From positions 124,001 to 188,000 of the forward strand of contig DAIDGX010000003.1 in assembly GCA_027452165.1 (NCBI GenBank): a stretch of 64,000 nucleotides of DNA, written 5' to 3'. Below, piece after piece: positions 33,953 to 43,671 of the stretch. The stretch is from Vulcanimicrobiota bacterium (GTDB taxonomy: Bacteria; Vulcanimicrobiota; Vulcanimicrobiia; Vulcanimicrobiales; Vulcanimicrobiaceae). The notes under the pieces were generated by a model. That model was not told where the DNA came from. It searched no databases and worked only from the letters and a program-made list of their open reading frames with translations. Made by a program: the position numbers and the translations under genes. Numbering within the stretch: position 1 is the stretch's first letter; each line of letters begins with the position of its first letter.

Positions 33953-34811
33953 GCCCCGATACTTCCCCTCGCAAGGTACGTTCTACTTTAGTATCGGGTA
34001 TCACCGGGGGCTTTCTGAGGTATTTCTGTTTGACGGTCGGGTCGTCTTCGCGGTAGCCGAGGTCGTCGCGCAGCTCCCGCAAGCGCTGGCGCAGGTGAAT
34101 CACCGCCTGGGCATGGATCTGCGAGACCCGTGACTCGGAGACGCCGAGCGCGCCCTTGATCTCCTTGAGCGTCTGCCCCTCGAAGTAGTAGAGCTGGATC
34201 ACGGTACGCTCTTGCGGTGGCAGACTCTCGACGGCATGCACGAGCTCGCTGCGGACCTCGCGCGACTCGACCTCGCTCATTACGTCGTTGTCGTCGTCAC
34301 GCAGCGTATCGACGAGGGGAATCTCGTAGCCCTTTTCGTTGGGCAAGAACTCCTCGAGCGAGAGCACCGCGGTTCCGCGCACGCGTTGCACCAACTGGTC
34401 GAGTTCCTTGACCGAAAGCCCCATCCGCGCCGCGACCTCTTCGTCGGTCGGCGCGCGGCCGTTGGTCGTTTCGAGCTCTTGATAGACGCGCTCAAGTTCG
34501 CGCGCGCGCTGACGAACGGCGCGCGGCACCCAATCGAGCGAACGCAGGGCGTCGAGAATCGCGCCGTTGATACGGGTGATCGCGTAGGTTTCGAACTTCA
34601 CCCCGCGCGCGTCATCGTATTTCTCGATGGCGTCGATCAAACCCAAAATGCCGTCGTTGATGAGATCGTTGATCTCCACGTTCGGCGGAAGGTTGACGGA
34701 GATCCGGCCAGCCACGTACTTCACAAGGTGTAAGTACTTGTGGACGATCTCTTCTCGCGAGAGTTCGACGCCGCCGATCACGTAGCGACGGGAACTACGG
34801 CTCAGCTTCAT
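33882..34811 (-). CDS. fliA: RNA polymerase sigma factor FliA/SigD (sigma-28)
   Basis: About 309 residues. Region 2 reads LVKYVAGRISVNLPPNVEINDLINDGILGLIDAIEKYDDARGVKFETYAITRINGAILD, region 3 RARELERVYQELE, and region 4 LPPQERTVIQLYYFEGQTLKEIKGALGVSESRVSQIHAQAVIHL. It directs late flagellar and chemotaxis promoters. I used ATG 34811 because the longer upstream frame has no similarity. A roughly 50-residue C-terminal tail beyond region 4 overlaps the next gene by 71 bases and is unusual; a shorter protein from a sequencing frameshift cannot be excluded. Confidence 0.94.
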   Translation of the reverse strand: MKLSRSSRRYVIGGVELSREEIVHKYLHLVKYVAGRISVNLPPNVEINDLINDGILGLIDAIEKYDDARGVKFETYAITRINGAILDALRSLDWVPRAVRQRARELERVYQELETTNGRAPTDEEVAARMGLSVKELDQLVQRVRGTAVLSLEEFLPNEKGYEIPLVDTLRDDDNDVMSEVESREVRSELVHAVESLPPQERTVIQLYYFEGQTLKEIKGALGVSESRVSQIHAQAVIHLRQRLRELRDDLGYREDDPTVKQKYLRKPPVIPDTKVERTLRGEVSGHGDPTRGSATRLPGRAAERGPGY

Positions 34812-34899
34812 GCAACCCCGACAGCGTGCGGCATGCACGCCTCGTGCGTCATATTCACAACCCGGAGAGCGGCTCCTACCCCGACACGCATGACGGGCG

Positions 34900-35976
34900 T
34901 TAAGCTTTTGCCACGCCCGCGAGATCGCACACGATCGGTGCGATGTCATCGAGCGGCGCTTCGCGATCGACCAGGCCCTCCTTCGCCGCGGCGCGCGGCA
35001 TGCCATAGACGACGCAGGTTTCCTCGTTCTGCCCAAGGACGTAACCGCCGCGGTCCTTGATCGCGCGCAAGCCGCGAACGCCGTCTTGTCCCATCCCGGT
35101 GAGGATGACGGCGAGCGAGGCTCGACCGTACGCCTGTGCAATCTGCGCCGTCATCACATCGACGCTCGGAACATGCAGCGAGGTGCCGTCGTCTTCGACC
35201 AGGCGCACCTCGGTCTCGTGGCCCGTCCGGCGCAGCGCAACCTGCTTGCCCGAGGGCACGATCAATGCGGTTCCGGCCTCGAGGATCATGCCGTTAACGG
35301 CCTCGTGTACGGCGATCTGACTCTGCGAGTTCAAGCGATCGGCGAGCGGCCGGGTGAACCCGAGCGGCATGTGCTGAACGATGAGCACCGGCAACGGAAA
35401 GTTTGCCGGCAAGCGCGGCACGACGTGCGAGAGCGCGACCGGCCCGCCTGTGGAGGTACCGATCGCAACGCATTGGTACGGCGACGAGGTGATGGCCCGA
35501 GCGGCCGGAGGCGCGACGATACGTACCGGCTCGGCCTCCGGCAGCGGATGATGTACGATCGGCTGCGCGGGCTGGGCGCCGCGCCGCGAGACCGCGCGCA
35601 CTTTGGCGATCAGATCGCGGGCCACGTCGGTGATGTTGACGTACGCGGCATCGGGCTTCGCGATGAAATCGACGGCGCCAAGTTCGAGGGCTCGGAACGT
35701 CGTCTCCGCACCCTCACGCGTGAGCGAACTGCACATGATGATCGGCGTTCGGTGATCCGCGACGATCCGCCGGATCGCTTCGAGCCCGCCCATCCCGGGC
35801 ATCTCGACGTCCATCGTGATCACGTCGGGCACCACCTGCAGCGCCTTGGTGACGGCTTCTTCACCGCTACGGGCCGTCGCGATCACCTTGATGTCCGGCT
35901 CGTTTTCGAGCATGGTCGTAATGGCCCGGCGCATGAACGCCGAGTCATCGACCACCATCACGTTTATCTGTGCCAA
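34900..35976 (-). CDS. cheB: Chemotaxis response regulator protein-glutamate methylesterase CheB
   Basis: Demethylates/deamidates chemoreceptors. The receiver domain has D56 (DVITMDVEMPGMGG) and K107 (IAKPDA); the C-terminal methylesterase domain has the catalytic Ser in GTSTGGP (S175), His in QHMP (H202) and the Asp in TGMGQDG. The start is TTG 35976 with AGGA close upstream. It lies between cheR and fliA. No receptor genes or cheA are in the window. Confidence 0.97.
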   Translation of the reverse strand: MAQINVMVVDDSAFMRRAITTMLENEPDIKVIATARSGEEAVTKALQVVPDVITMDVEMPGMGGLEAIRRIVADHRTPIIMCSSLTREGAETTFRALELGAVDFIAKPDAAYVNITDVARDLIAKVRAVSRRGAQPAQPIVHHPLPEAEPVRIVAPPAARAITSSPYQCVAIGTSTGGPVALSHVVPRLPANFPLPVLIVQHMPLGFTRPLADRLNSQSQIAVHEAVNGMILEAGTALIVPSGKQVALRRTGHETEVRLVEDDGTSLHVPSVDVMTAQIAQAYGRASLAVILTGMGQDGVRGLRAIKDRGGYVLGQNEETCVVYGMPRAAAKEGLVDREAPLDDIAPIVCDLAGVAKA

Positions 35977-35982
35977 GATATC

Positions 35983-36804
35983 CTATTTCCGTCGGTAGTA
36001 GATGGCTTTAGGGGTAACAACAGGCTCGTAGAGATCGGTGATGCGCATGATCGACTCCGCATGCCCGAGGAAGAGAAATCCGCCCGGACGCAGCGCCTGA
36101 GCGAACGCTTCGACCACTCGTTTTTGCGTTGGTTTATCAAAATAAATCAAGACGTTGCGGCAAAAAATCGCATCATGAATGCCCATTGCGGCGACGGCCT
36201 TCGCGTCGAGAAGATTCATGCGCGAGAACGAGACCATGCGCTTGATCTCGTCGTTAATGAAGAATCCGCCTTCGAATGCGCGGAAATACCGTTGCACCAT
36301 CTCGACCGGGGTGGCGCGGAACGAGAGCTCGCGATAGAACCCGGTGGTCGCCTTGTCGAGCGCCCGCGGCGACAGGTCGGTCGCGTGAATCGTCACGCTC
36401 GACGGATTGATCCGATGCGCTTGCGTGAGCATCATCGCGATCGTGTACGGCTCCTCGCCGGTCGAGCACGCCGACGACCAGACGCGCAGGCGCCCTCCGC
36501 TGCGCAGCGTCTCGTCGAGGACATCGGTCACGAGCACGTCCAACTGGGCTCGTTCGCGAAAGAAGTAGGTCTCGTTGTTGGAGAGCACCGACGCAAGTTC
36601 AGCCCATTCGGCCTCGCGATCGGGTGAGGCAACCAAGAAGCGCTGATATTCGGCGAAATCCGCGACACGCGCTTTGAGCAAGCGCGTCTGCAAGCGGCTC
36701 TGCAACAGAAACTGCTTGGTGTCGTCATAATAGATTCCGAAGCGTTCGCGAATGAGATCGCGAAGCGCCCGGAACTCACTCTCCGATATACCGATCGTCG
36801 ACAC
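35983..36804 (-). CDS. cheR: Chemotaxis protein methyltransferase CheR
   Basis: SAM-dependent methyltransferase of chemoreceptors. The 273 residues (GTG start) have the N-terminal helical domain (FRALRDLIRERFGIYYDDTKQFLLQSRL), SNNETYFFRE, the SAM motif RVWSSACSTGEEPYTIAM, and IFCRNVLIYFDK. It starts the cheR-cheB-fliA group, in which the enzymes with opposing actions are adjacent. Confidence 0.97.
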   Translation of the reverse strand: MSTIGISESEFRALRDLIRERFGIYYDDTKQFLLQSRLQTRLLKARVADFAEYQRFLVASPDREAEWAELASVLSNNETYFFRERAQLDVLVTDVLDETLRSGGRLRVWSSACSTGEEPYTIAMMLTQAHRINPSSVTIHATDLSPRALDKATTGFYRELSFRATPVEMVQRYFRAFEGGFFINDEIKRMVSFSRMNLLDAKAVAAMGIHDAIFCRNVLIYFDKPTQKRVVEAFAQALRPGGFLFLGHAESIMRITDLYEPVVTPKAIYYRRK

Positions 36805-36838
36805 GTGCTAAATTCCGTGTGCGACGTTCGCCGCTCGA

Positions 36839-38035
36839 TCAGGCGAAACTTGCCCGCACCCCAAAACGCGCGGCATTTGCGTAAAGCACCAGTTTGTCGC
36901 GTAGCGTTCGTTCGTGCTCCTCGCGTTGGAGCGCGTCCGAAAACGCGCGGCTACGCGCGAGTTGCTCGAAGAGAAGCTCGAAGCGAGCCGGGCGATCTTC
37001 GAGGAAGCGCATGAGGCGCACGCGGTGCTCCAGGCGCCGCTGGAAGCGCGCTTGCAGTTGCCGGGCGTAGCGTGCCGCGGCGGCATGGGGGCTCGCACGA
37101 TGCGTGGCGATCGCGTCGGCGGCCAGCCGGCCGCTCATCGCCGCCTCGTAGATACCCTCTCCGTTGGTGGCATCGACGAGCCCTGCTGCCGTACCGCCGA
37201 GCATGTGTACGCCCTCGGCGACGCGGGCGCGCGGCCACCCGCCATAAAGAAGATGCCCCTCTTCTTTGACGCGCAGCACGCGAGAGGTTGCAAAGAGCCG
37301 AGCGCGCACGCGTTCGGTGAACGCATCGAGCTCCTCGCGTAGCGCACGGCCGTTCATCTTGCCGGTGAGCCCGAGGCCGATGGCCAAGTGGTCGCGCTTG
37401 GGAAACATCCAGGCGACGATCTGGCGACCGTCTCGCGCGCGATAGTAGTGCAACTCGAGCGTCTGGTACGTAACCGGCCGCGCGGGGCGATCGAGATAGA
37501 GACGATGTTGCAGCGTCGTCATCAATCCGTGCTGCCAGCGCGGATCGGCAAACGAGCTACGCTCGAGTTTTGCGGTCGCTCCCTGCGCGAGAAAGACCGC
37601 ATTGGCCCGGAGGGTACGCCGTTCCCCACTGCGCAGATCGGCGTACTCCACGAGCGTCCCGGCGGCGTCCGCGCGGACGTCGCGCATCAATGCGCTCGTG
37701 CGAATCTCGGCGCCTTCACGCATCGCGAGCCGCGCCATCGTCCCATCGAGTTCCTCGCGCGTGGTCGTGTGCCCGGGTCCAAACGCGATCTCGTGCTCGC
37801 GCCCGTCGTTATCGAAAAGCGCAAGGCGCGGCGTATCGCAATGCACGAGCGAGCGCGGCAGATCGAAGGTCGCACAGAATCCGGGACGCAGCCCCGCAGC
37901 GCAGACGCGCTTTTCGCCGACGACGGCATCTTTGTCGAGGACGATCGTGGCGATGCCTGCGCGCGCGGCCTCGCGTGCCGCCGTGGCGCCGGCCGGCCCG
38001 CAGCCCACGATGAGAAAGTCGGTGGACTCTACCAT
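36839..38035 (-). CDS. Geranylgeranyl-reductase-family FAD oxidoreductase
   Basis: A 398-residue flavoprotein from ATG 38035. The N-terminal Rossmann motif VGCGPAGATAAREAARAG and FGPGHTTTREELDGTMA are typical, as are YYRARDGRQIVAWMFPKRDHLAIGLGL and the GGTAAGLVDATNGEGIYEAAMSG motif that binds FAD near the end. Members saturate isoprenoid chains of lipids or chlorophylls, or act on other polyprenoids; the substrate cannot be deduced here. It is divergent from ppa (78 bases between starts). Confidence 0.88.
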   Translation of the reverse strand: MVESTDFLIVGCGPAGATAAREAARAGIATIVLDKDAVVGEKRVCAAGLRPGFCATFDLPRSLVHCDTPRLALFDNDGREHEIAFGPGHTTTREELDGTMARLAMREGAEIRTSALMRDVRADAAGTLVEYADLRSGERRTLRANAVFLAQGATAKLERSSFADPRWQHGLMTTLQHRLYLDRPARPVTYQTLELHYYRARDGRQIVAWMFPKRDHLAIGLGLTGKMNGRALREELDAFTERVRARLFATSRVLRVKEEGHLLYGGWPRARVAEGVHMLGGTAAGLVDATNGEGIYEAAMSGRLAADAIATHRASPHAAAARYARQLQARFQRRLEHRVRLMRFLEDRPARFELLFEQLARSRAFSDALQREEHERTLRDKLVLYANAARFGVRASFA

Positions 38036-38113
38036 GCGCTCACCGAGGTTGGCTCCGCGTGCGACAAAATCCGTCAAGGTTCGCAGCGCTTGGCGAACGA
38101 AGCACGCTGGGTC

Positions 38114-38656
38114 ATGAACACGCCGCACCCCCGGAACTATCTGCATCTGCCGCTCGGTGAGGGACAGCCCGACGAGATCAACGTCGTCGTCGAGATCCCC
38201 GAGAAGTCGCGAAACAAGTACGAGTACGACAAGACGCTCGACATTTTTCGGCTCGATCGCGCGCTACACTCGGCGATCCACTATCCGGGCGACTACGGCT
38301 TCGCACCGCAGACCCTGGCGCTCGACGACGACCCGCTCGACGTTCTGGTGCTCGTGATCGAGCCCACCTTCCCCGGCTGCCTCGTGAAGGCGCGGCCGAT
38401 CGGGTTGCTCGAGATGATCGACGGCGGCAAGTCCGACGAGAAGATCCTCGCGGTGCCCGTCGGTGAGCCCGCCTTCGACGAGATCCACAACTTCACGCAA
38501 ATTTTCCCGCACCTGTTGCGTAAGGTTTCGCATTTTTTCGAGACCTACAAAGCGCTCGAGGGCAAGCAGACCGAGGTCGGCGCCTGGCGCGATGCCGCCT
38601 ACGCGCGGCGCGTGATCTCCGAATGCTATCAGCGCTTCCTCGAGCACGACAATTAA
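38114..38656 (+). CDS. ppa: Soluble inorganic pyrophosphatase (family I)
   Basis: Hydrolyses pyrophosphate to phosphate. The 180 residues contain EIPEKSRNKYEYDK, LHSAIHYPGDYGFAPQTLALDDDPLDVLVL (metal-binding Asp residues at 71-76) and KARPIGLLEMID-GGKSDEKILAVP. I used ATG 38114; a much longer frame upstream overlaps the flavoprotein gene antisense. It sits directly upstream of the membrane pyrophosphatase. Confidence 0.97.
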   Translation: MNTPHPRNYLHLPLGEGQPDEINVVVEIPEKSRNKYEYDKTLDIFRLDRALHSAIHYPGDYGFAPQTLALDDDPLDVLVLVIEPTFPGCLVKARPIGLLEMIDGGKSDEKILAVPVGEPAFDEIHNFTQIFPHLLRKVSHFFETYKALEGKQTEVGAWRDAAYARRVISECYQRFLEHDN

Positions 38657-38682
38657 CCCCGAACCGCATTTTCTAAAGGAAA

Positions 38683-38752
38683 AGTAGCAAGGGGGGCGGT
38701 ACCGCCGTCCGTTAAGCGGCGCCCACCAGGAGGGCGCTGCATTGCTGCTACT
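38683..38752 (+). promoter_or_regulatory. Structured leader upstream of hppA
   Basis: A possible three-way junction: AGTAGCA (38683-38689) pairs with TGCTACT (38746-38752) and encloses the 12-base palindrome GGCGGTACCGCC (38695-38706) and the hairpin GCGCCC/GGGCGC (38719-38737). It ends 20 bases before the hppA GTG. It could be a regulatory RNA or simply repeats. It does not match the fluoride riboswitch core, which I checked because fluoride inhibits pyrophosphatases. Confidence 0.35.
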
Positions 38753-38772
38753 CCATTGGTAAGGGAACTCAC

Positions 38773-40881
38773 GTGACGGAACTGCCTCTTGCGATTTGGG
38801 CCGGCCTCATCGGCGGCTTGCTCGCCGTGCTCTACGGCGCCATCCTCATCGCCTGGGTGCTTCGGCAGCCCGAAGGCAACGACCGCATGAAGCAGATCGC
38901 GGCGGCGATTCAAGAAGGCGCGATGGCCTTCTTGAAGCGTCAGTACACGACGATCGGCATCGTGGCGGTCATTCTCGCTATCCTCATCTTCATCGCGCCG
39001 CCGCTCGGCTGGCAGGCTGCGGTGGGCTTTCTGATCGGCGCGGTGCTCTCGGGCGCGGCCGGTTTCATCGGCATGATCGTTTCGGTCCGCGCCAACGTGC
39101 GCACGGCGGAAGCCGCGCGCGGAGGTCTCGGGCCCGCGCTCAACGTCGCCTTCCGCGGCGGCACGGTGACGGGCATGCTCGTGGTCGGACTCGGACTCTT
39201 CGCCGTGAGCGGCTACTATGCGATCCTGCTCAACGTCAACGACGGATACGCAACGAAGTCCCTCGGCGCGATGGTCGGCCTCGCATTCGGCTGCTCGCTC
39301 ATCTCGGTCTTCGCACGTCTGGGCGGCGGCATCTACACCAAGGCCGCCGACGTCGGCGCAGACCTGGTCGGCAAGGTGGAGGCCGGCATCCCCGAAGACG
39401 ATCCGCGTAACCCCGCGGTCATCGCCGACAACGTCGGTGACAATGTCGGTGACTGCGCCGGCATGGCGGCCGATCTCTTCGAGACCTACTGCGTCACGAC
39501 GGTCGCGGCGATGCTCTTGGGCAACCTCGTCTACGGCGACGAGCGGGGCGCGGTCACCTTCCCGTTGCTGCTCGGCGCGCTCTCGATCGTTGCGTCGATC
39601 GTCGGCTCGTGGGTCGTCGGCATGGGCAAAGTGCAGAAGTCACGCATCATGGGCGCCCTGTATAACGGCATGATCGTCGCGGGCGTCCTGGCGCTGATCG
39701 GCTTCTATCTGGTCACGCAGAACGTATTCGGCGGATCGACCGACCCGAGCGCGATGAGCATCTTCTTCTGCGCGGTCGTCGGCGTAGCGGTCACCGGTCT
39801 CATCACGATCATCACCGAGTACTACACCGGCACGCAGTTCTCGCCGGTGCAGCGCATCGCGAAGGCGTCCGTCACCGGTCACGCCACCAATATCATCGCG
39901 GGCCTCGCGGTCTCGATGCAGGGCACGGCACTGCCTGCGATCGTAATCGTCGTGGGCATCCTCGTAAGTTTCTCGCTTGCGGGAACCTACGGCGTCGGCA
40001 TCGCGGTGATGTCGATGCTCTCGCTTGCCGGCATCGTCGTTGCGATCGATTCGTTTGGACCGATCACCGACAACGCAGGCGGCATCGCGGAGATGGCCGA
40101 GATGCCGGAAGACGTGCGCAACGTCACCGACCCGCTTGACGCCGTCGGCAACACGACGAAGGCCGTGACCAAGGGCTACGCGATCGGATCGGCGGCACTC
40201 GCCGCGGTCGTCCTCTTTGCGTCGTTCCTTCAAGAGCTGATCAAGGCGAAGTGCGGCCCGTCGGCCGGAACCGATTGTGCCGCAGGCGTCACCAACCTCT
40301 TCGCCATCGGCGACCCGTACGTGCTCTCGGGCCTCTTTATCGGCGGGCTCCTGCCGTATCTGTTCGCGTCGCTCTCGATGGAGGCGGTCGGGCGCGCGGG
40401 CGGCGCCGTGGTCGAAGAGGTCCGTCGTCAGTTCCGCGAGATCCCGGGCATCATGGAAGGCACCGCGAAGCCGGATTACGGGACAACTGTCGGGATCGTG
40501 ACCACCGCCGCGCTCAAGGAGATGATCGTTCCCGCGCTCATCCCGGTCGGTGTGCCGATCGTCGTCGTGCTGCTCACGGTCTTCAACGTGCTACGAGGCG
40601 ACACGGGCGCACAGTTGATGGGCGGCATCCTCGTCGGCTCGATCGTCACGGGGCTCTTCCTTGCGATCTCAATGACGACGGGTGGCGGCGCATGGGATAA
40701 CGCGAAGAAGTACATCGAGGACGGTCACTTCGGCGGCAAGGGTTCGATCGCTCATCAGGCAGCGGTAACCGGCGACACCGTGGGCGATCCGTATAAAGAC
40801 ACCGCAGGCCCGGCGATCAACCCGATGATCAAGGTCCTCAACATCGTCGCTCTACTGCTCGTGGCGTTCCTCGCCCACTAA
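38773..40881 (+). CDS. hppA: Membrane-bound proton-translocating pyrophosphatase
   Basis: A 702-residue ion pump with about 15-16 membrane helices. It holds the substrate loop [20 protein letters not shown], then [29 protein letters not shown], and the C-terminal [17 protein letters not shown]. The [10 protein letters not shown] motif has Lys at about 463, the residue associated with K+-independent H+-pumping enzymes; K+-dependent forms have Ala. It starts with GTG and ends at a strong terminator. With ppa it gives the cell both soluble and energy-conserving PPi hydrolysis. Confidence 0.97.
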   Translation: MTELPLAIWAGLIGGLLAVLYGAILIAWVLRQPEGNDRMKQIAAAIQEGAMAFLKRQYTTIGIVAVILAILIFIAPPLGWQAAVGFLIGAVLSGAAGFIGMIVSVRANVRTAEAARGGLGPALNVAFRGGTVTGMLVVGLGLFAVSGYYAILLNVNDGYATKSLGAMVGLAFGCSLISVFARLGGGIYTKAADVGADLVGKVEAGIPEDDPRNPAVIADNVGDNVGDCAGMAADLFETYCVTTVAAMLLGNLVYGDERGAVTFPLLLGALSIVASIVGSWVVGMGKVQKSRIMGALYNGMIVAGVLALIGFYLVTQNVFGGSTDPSAMSIFFCAVVGVAVTGLITIITEYYTGTQFSPVQRIAKASVTGHATNIIAGLAVSMQGTALPAIVIVVGILVSFSLAGTYGVGIAVMSMLSLAGIVVAIDSFGPITDNAGGIAEMAEMPEDVRNVTDPLDAVGNTTKAVTKGYAIGSAALAAVVLFASFLQELIKAKCGPSAGTDCAAGVTNLFAIGDPYVLSGLFIGGLLPYLFASLSMEAVGRAGGAVVEEVRRQFREIPGIMEGTAKPDYGTTVGIVTTAALKEMIVPALIPVGVPIVVVLLTVFNVLRGDTGAQLMGGILVGSIVTGLFLAISMTTGGGAWDNAKKYIEDGHFGGKGSIAHQAAVTGDTVGDPYKDTAGPAINPMIKVLNIVALLLVAFLAH

Positions 40882-40902
40882 AAGCTCGGCACGAAACGAA
40901 AT

Positions 40903-40937
40903 GCGGGTTCCCTCTTGGGGGGACCCGCTTTTCGTTT
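40903..40937 (+). terminator. Intrinsic terminator after hppA
   Basis: GCGGGT (40903-40908) pairs with ACCCGC (40923-40928), with TCCC/GGGG extending the stem inward, followed by TTTTCGTTT. Flanking CGAAA and TTTCG can lengthen it. It lies 21 bases after the hppA stop and just before the M48 protease gene. Confidence 0.85.
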
Positions 40938-40954
40938 GCGAAGGTGGAGTAGAG

Positions 40955-41740
40955 ATGAAACGATCACGCATAGGACCGCTCCCTCGACTGCGCGCCGCCT
41001 TCGCCACGACGGTGCTGCTGCTTGCCACGGTGCGACCGGCGTTTGCTTACACGCAAGAACAACAGTGGGAGCTCAAGGTCGGTCAGCAGTACTACCAACA
41101 GTTAGAGCAGCAAGGCAAAATCATCCGCTCGTCGCCGTACTACAAGATCCTCGATCCGATCGCGCATCGTATCGCAGCGGTCGCCGACAAGCAGTACTTC
41201 ATGCCGTTTCACTTCTATCTCGTGAAGGACAGTCAGCCCAACGCATTCTCCGTTCCGGGCGGCCACGTGTACGTGACGACGGCGATGATGACGTTTGCGA
41301 AGAACCAGCAAGAACTCGCCGGCGTCCTGTGTCACGAAGTCTCGCACGACATTCATCACGACGTGTACAACCTGCAAGCAAAGAACCAGCGCTTGAGTCT
41401 GCTTGCCGGCATCGCAAGCCTGCTCGTCGGGCGCAATCAAATCGGTCAGTTCCTCGTGGGAACCGGTGCACAACTCCAGAGTTTAAGCTATTCGCGTCCC
41501 GTCGAAAGCGCGGCCGATCATACCGGGGCATACATCTGCGCCGCAGCGGGCGAGAACCCGTGGGGCATGGTCTGGCTCTTCAAGCGGTTCGAGAGCCGCC
41601 CAAGCGGCGTGCCGCTCGAGATGCTCTCCGATCATCCGCGTGACGATCACCGCGTCACCGATCTCGAGAACCTCTTCGCTGGCGATCGGCGCACCTTCGG
41701 GCGTTTTAGTTCAAACGTGCGTACCGCAACACCGCTCTAA
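40955..41740 (+). CDS. Secreted M48-family metalloprotease
   Basis: A 261-residue protein from ATG 40955 with a signal peptide (RLRAAFATTVLLLATVRPAFA). It carries the zinc motif HEVSH at 127-131 inside LAGVLCHEVSHDIHH, and a downstream VESAADHTGAY that supplies the third ligand Glu. This is the BepA/YcaL-like M48 type, often linked to envelope protein quality control. There is no TPR domain. It follows hppA after a terminator, so it likely has its own promoter. Confidence 0.9.
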   Translation: MKRSRIGPLPRLRAAFATTVLLLATVRPAFAYTQEQQWELKVGQQYYQQLEQQGKIIRSSPYYKILDPIAHRIAAVADKQYFMPFHFYLVKDSQPNAFSVPGGHVYVTTAMMTFAKNQQELAGVLCHEVSHDIHHDVYNLQAKNQRLSLLAGIASLLVGRNQIGQFLVGTGAQLQSLSYSRPVESAADHTGAYICAAAGENPWGMVWLFKRFESRPSGVPLEMLSDHPRDDHRVTDLENLFAGDRRTFGRFSSNVRTATPL

Positions 41741-41776
41741 CGCGTCTGCTTCACCGGCTGCAAGGACGCACGCCAC

Positions 41777-43069
41777 CTACTCGACGGCGCGATCCGATGT
41801 AAGCGGAACCTCCGCGCTGACCGCCGATTCAAGCGACGTGGTAACATCGACACCCTCTCGCACATCGTCGCTTTGGCGCGTCACGCGCGCCGCGATTGCA
41901 AGCGATGCCAAGAGCAGCACGCCACCGGCAACCCAGGCGGCACTCGGCGCTCGCCATTCGTGCGAGGTCGAGATCGAGAAGGCAAAAATTCCCGTGAAAA
42001 GCAGCGGGCCGACGAGCATGCCGATGCTACGTAACATGGTGATCGCGCCCTGCAACTCGCCTTGTTCGTGCGCGCCGACGCGCCGCGTCATGATCGCTTG
42101 CGATGCCGAGGTCGCGATCATCCACAACATGTTGACGGCGATTGCAATCCAAAAAACGAATTGATTGATGCCGTAGAGCAAAAAGCCCACGCCACCGAAA
42201 AACAGCCCGATCATGAGCGCCTTGCGCTCGCCGAAACGATCGACGACGCGCTGGATCACGAACGCGGAGATGATAACGGTCAGCACGCCGACCAGCGCGA
42301 GCGAGAGGCCGACGGTCTTCATCGTCCATCCAAATGCATACATGGTGAAGAGCACGAAAAGCTGCGGCAGCGCCTCGTGCGCGATATAGCCAATCGCGTT
42401 CACGGTCGCAAGACCCGAGAGCTCGCGGTGCCGGCGCAGCATGCGCAGCGAGCCGAGCGGGTTCGCACGAGCCCACGAAAATGCGTTGCGTCGTTCGCTA
42501 CCAAGCGACTCGGGCAACACGACCAAACCATAGAGAAAATTCACGAAACTGAGCGCCCCAGCCACCCAGAAGGGTAGCCGCGGATCGTGCGCGCCGAGAA
42601 GCCCGCCGATCGCCGGGCCAACCACGAAGCCGATACCGAAGGCGGCGCTGATCATGCCGTATGCGCCGGCCCGCTTTTCCGCCGGGGTAACGTCGGCGAC
42701 GTACGCACTTGCCACCGTGATGCTCGCAGTCGTCGCCCCCGAGAGCACACGCCCGATGAAGAGCCAGCCCACGTTCGGCGCGAGCGCCAGGATCGCATAG
42801 TCGAGACTGGTGCCGATGTTGGAAAGCAGCACGACGGGGCGCCGGCCGATCCGATCCGACAGCGTTCCGAGCACCGGCGACGTGAAGAACTGGACGAGCG
42901 CGAAGATCGTTGCAAATGCACCGCTCAAGAGCGACGCACTCGCATAACTCCCATGCTCGAAATGCAGGAGCAGCGGCTGGAATACCGGGATGATGATCCC
43001 GAGCGCAAGCATGTCGAACAGCACCGTCACGAAAATGAACGACATGGCGGCGCCGCGTCGTTGCATCAT
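41777..43069 (-). CDS. MFS exporter of the TetA/drug-resistance type
   Basis: A 430-residue transporter with twelve predicted membrane helices. The motif A between helices 2 and 3 reads GTLSDRIGRRPVVLLS, and motif C in helix 5 reads GFVVGPAIGGLLG, both typical of 12-helix drug/H+ antiporters such as TetA. The N-terminus (FIFVTVLFDMLALGIIIPVFQPLL) is also TetA-like. The substrate is unknown. It overlaps the upstream membrane-protein gene by four bases. Confidence 0.88.
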   Translation of the reverse strand: MMQRRGAAMSFIFVTVLFDMLALGIIIPVFQPLLLHFEHGSYASASLLSGAFATIFALVQFFTSPVLGTLSDRIGRRPVVLLSNIGTSLDYAILALAPNVGWLFIGRVLSGATTASITVASAYVADVTPAEKRAGAYGMISAAFGIGFVVGPAIGGLLGAHDPRLPFWVAGALSFVNFLYGLVVLPESLGSERRNAFSWARANPLGSLRMLRRHRELSGLATVNAIGYIAHEALPQLFVLFTMYAFGWTMKTVGLSLALVGVLTVIISAFVIQRVVDRFGERKALMIGLFFGGVGFLLYGINQFVFWIAIAVNMLWMIATSASQAIMTRRVGAHEQGELQGAITMLRSIGMLVGPLLFTGIFAFSISTSHEWRAPSAAWVAGGVLLLASLAIAARVTRQSDDVREGVDVTTSLESAVSAEVPLTSDRAVE

Positions 43070-43572
43070 GCCGCGACGGTCGTGTGATCCAACGCTTCGT
43101 ACTTCCGATAGACGACGAGGTAGGTGACGCCGATGATGGCGATCGCAAAAACGAGCAAGCCGTCACCGACAACGACGCCGATGCTACTCGTCACCGGAAT
43201 CGCGACGCGGATCAGCGCGCGCAGCACGAAGGCGCCGAGGTAGATTCCGGCGGTCGCCCACGACGCCCCCAACCGCATAACGCCGTGGCGATCCGTTGCC
43301 TCAACCTGCGTATGATGTCCGCGCAGCATGCCGAGCGTAACGCCGCCCGCGAGCCCCAACACGACGGCAAGCGCGATCTCCCATACGGGCGCCGGCGCGG
43401 CGTGCTCGCCGCCATAGATCGCTAATGCCGCAAGCATCATCAAGAGGCCGGCCGAAGTCCACATGCGGGTCACGCTGATGCGCTGCGGGCGCGCGGCCCG
43501 CACGAGCACGATCGCCCCAATGGCGATCCAAGCGACGATCGATACGCCGAGATTCCCAGCCTGTCCGCCCAC
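43066..43572 (-). CDS. Hypothetical membrane protein
   Basis: About 168 residues from GTG 43572, chosen because GGAGGA lies just upstream. It has five or six membrane helices (VSIVAWIAIGAIVLV, LLMMLAALAIYG, WEIALAVVLGLAGGVTLGMLRGHHTQVE). The layout, with a GMLRG-type loop after the third helix and a basic VVYRKYEAL end, resembles CcdC/DUF1453-like proteins, but I cannot confirm the family. It is coupled to the MFS exporter gene. Confidence 0.65.
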   Translation of the reverse strand: MGGQAGNLGVSIVAWIAIGAIVLVRAARPQRISVTRMWTSAGLLMMLAALAIYGGEHAAPAPVWEIALAVVLGLAGGVTLGMLRGHHTQVEATDRHGVMRLGASWATAGIYLGAFVLRALIRVAIPVTSSIGVVVGDGLLVFAIAIIGVTYLVVYRKYEALDHTTVAA

Positions 43573-43599
43573 TGCTCCTCCATTCCTACGGTTCCGGTC

Positions 43600-43641
43600 A
43601 ATAAAAAGAAACGAGCGGTGCCGCAAAGCGGCCCCGCTCGT
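43600..43641 (-). terminator. Intrinsic terminator after rplL
   Basis: A 14-position stem with one mismatch (43628-43641 with 43611-43624, loop of three) is followed on the minus strand by TTCTTTTTATT. It lies about 30 bases after the rplL stop and ends the rplJ-rplL transcript. Confidence 0.88.
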
Positions 43642-43671
43642 TCTATGTCGATTCGCGAACCGAAGTTTCGG

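Noticed and set aside
31877-33991. Plus-strand frame of 704 codons
   Set aside because: Antisense to the FliK-like gene; extremely Arg-rich with no domains, while the minus strand carries coupled genes.
35086-36627. Plus-strand frame of 513 codons
   Set aside because: Antisense to the clear cheB and cheR genes, with no recognisable motif.
38657-38772. Fluoride riboswitch before hppA
   Set aside because: Fluoride and pyrophosphatase are linked, but the conserved core (GAUG...CUCCUAC type pseudoknot) is not present in the right order.
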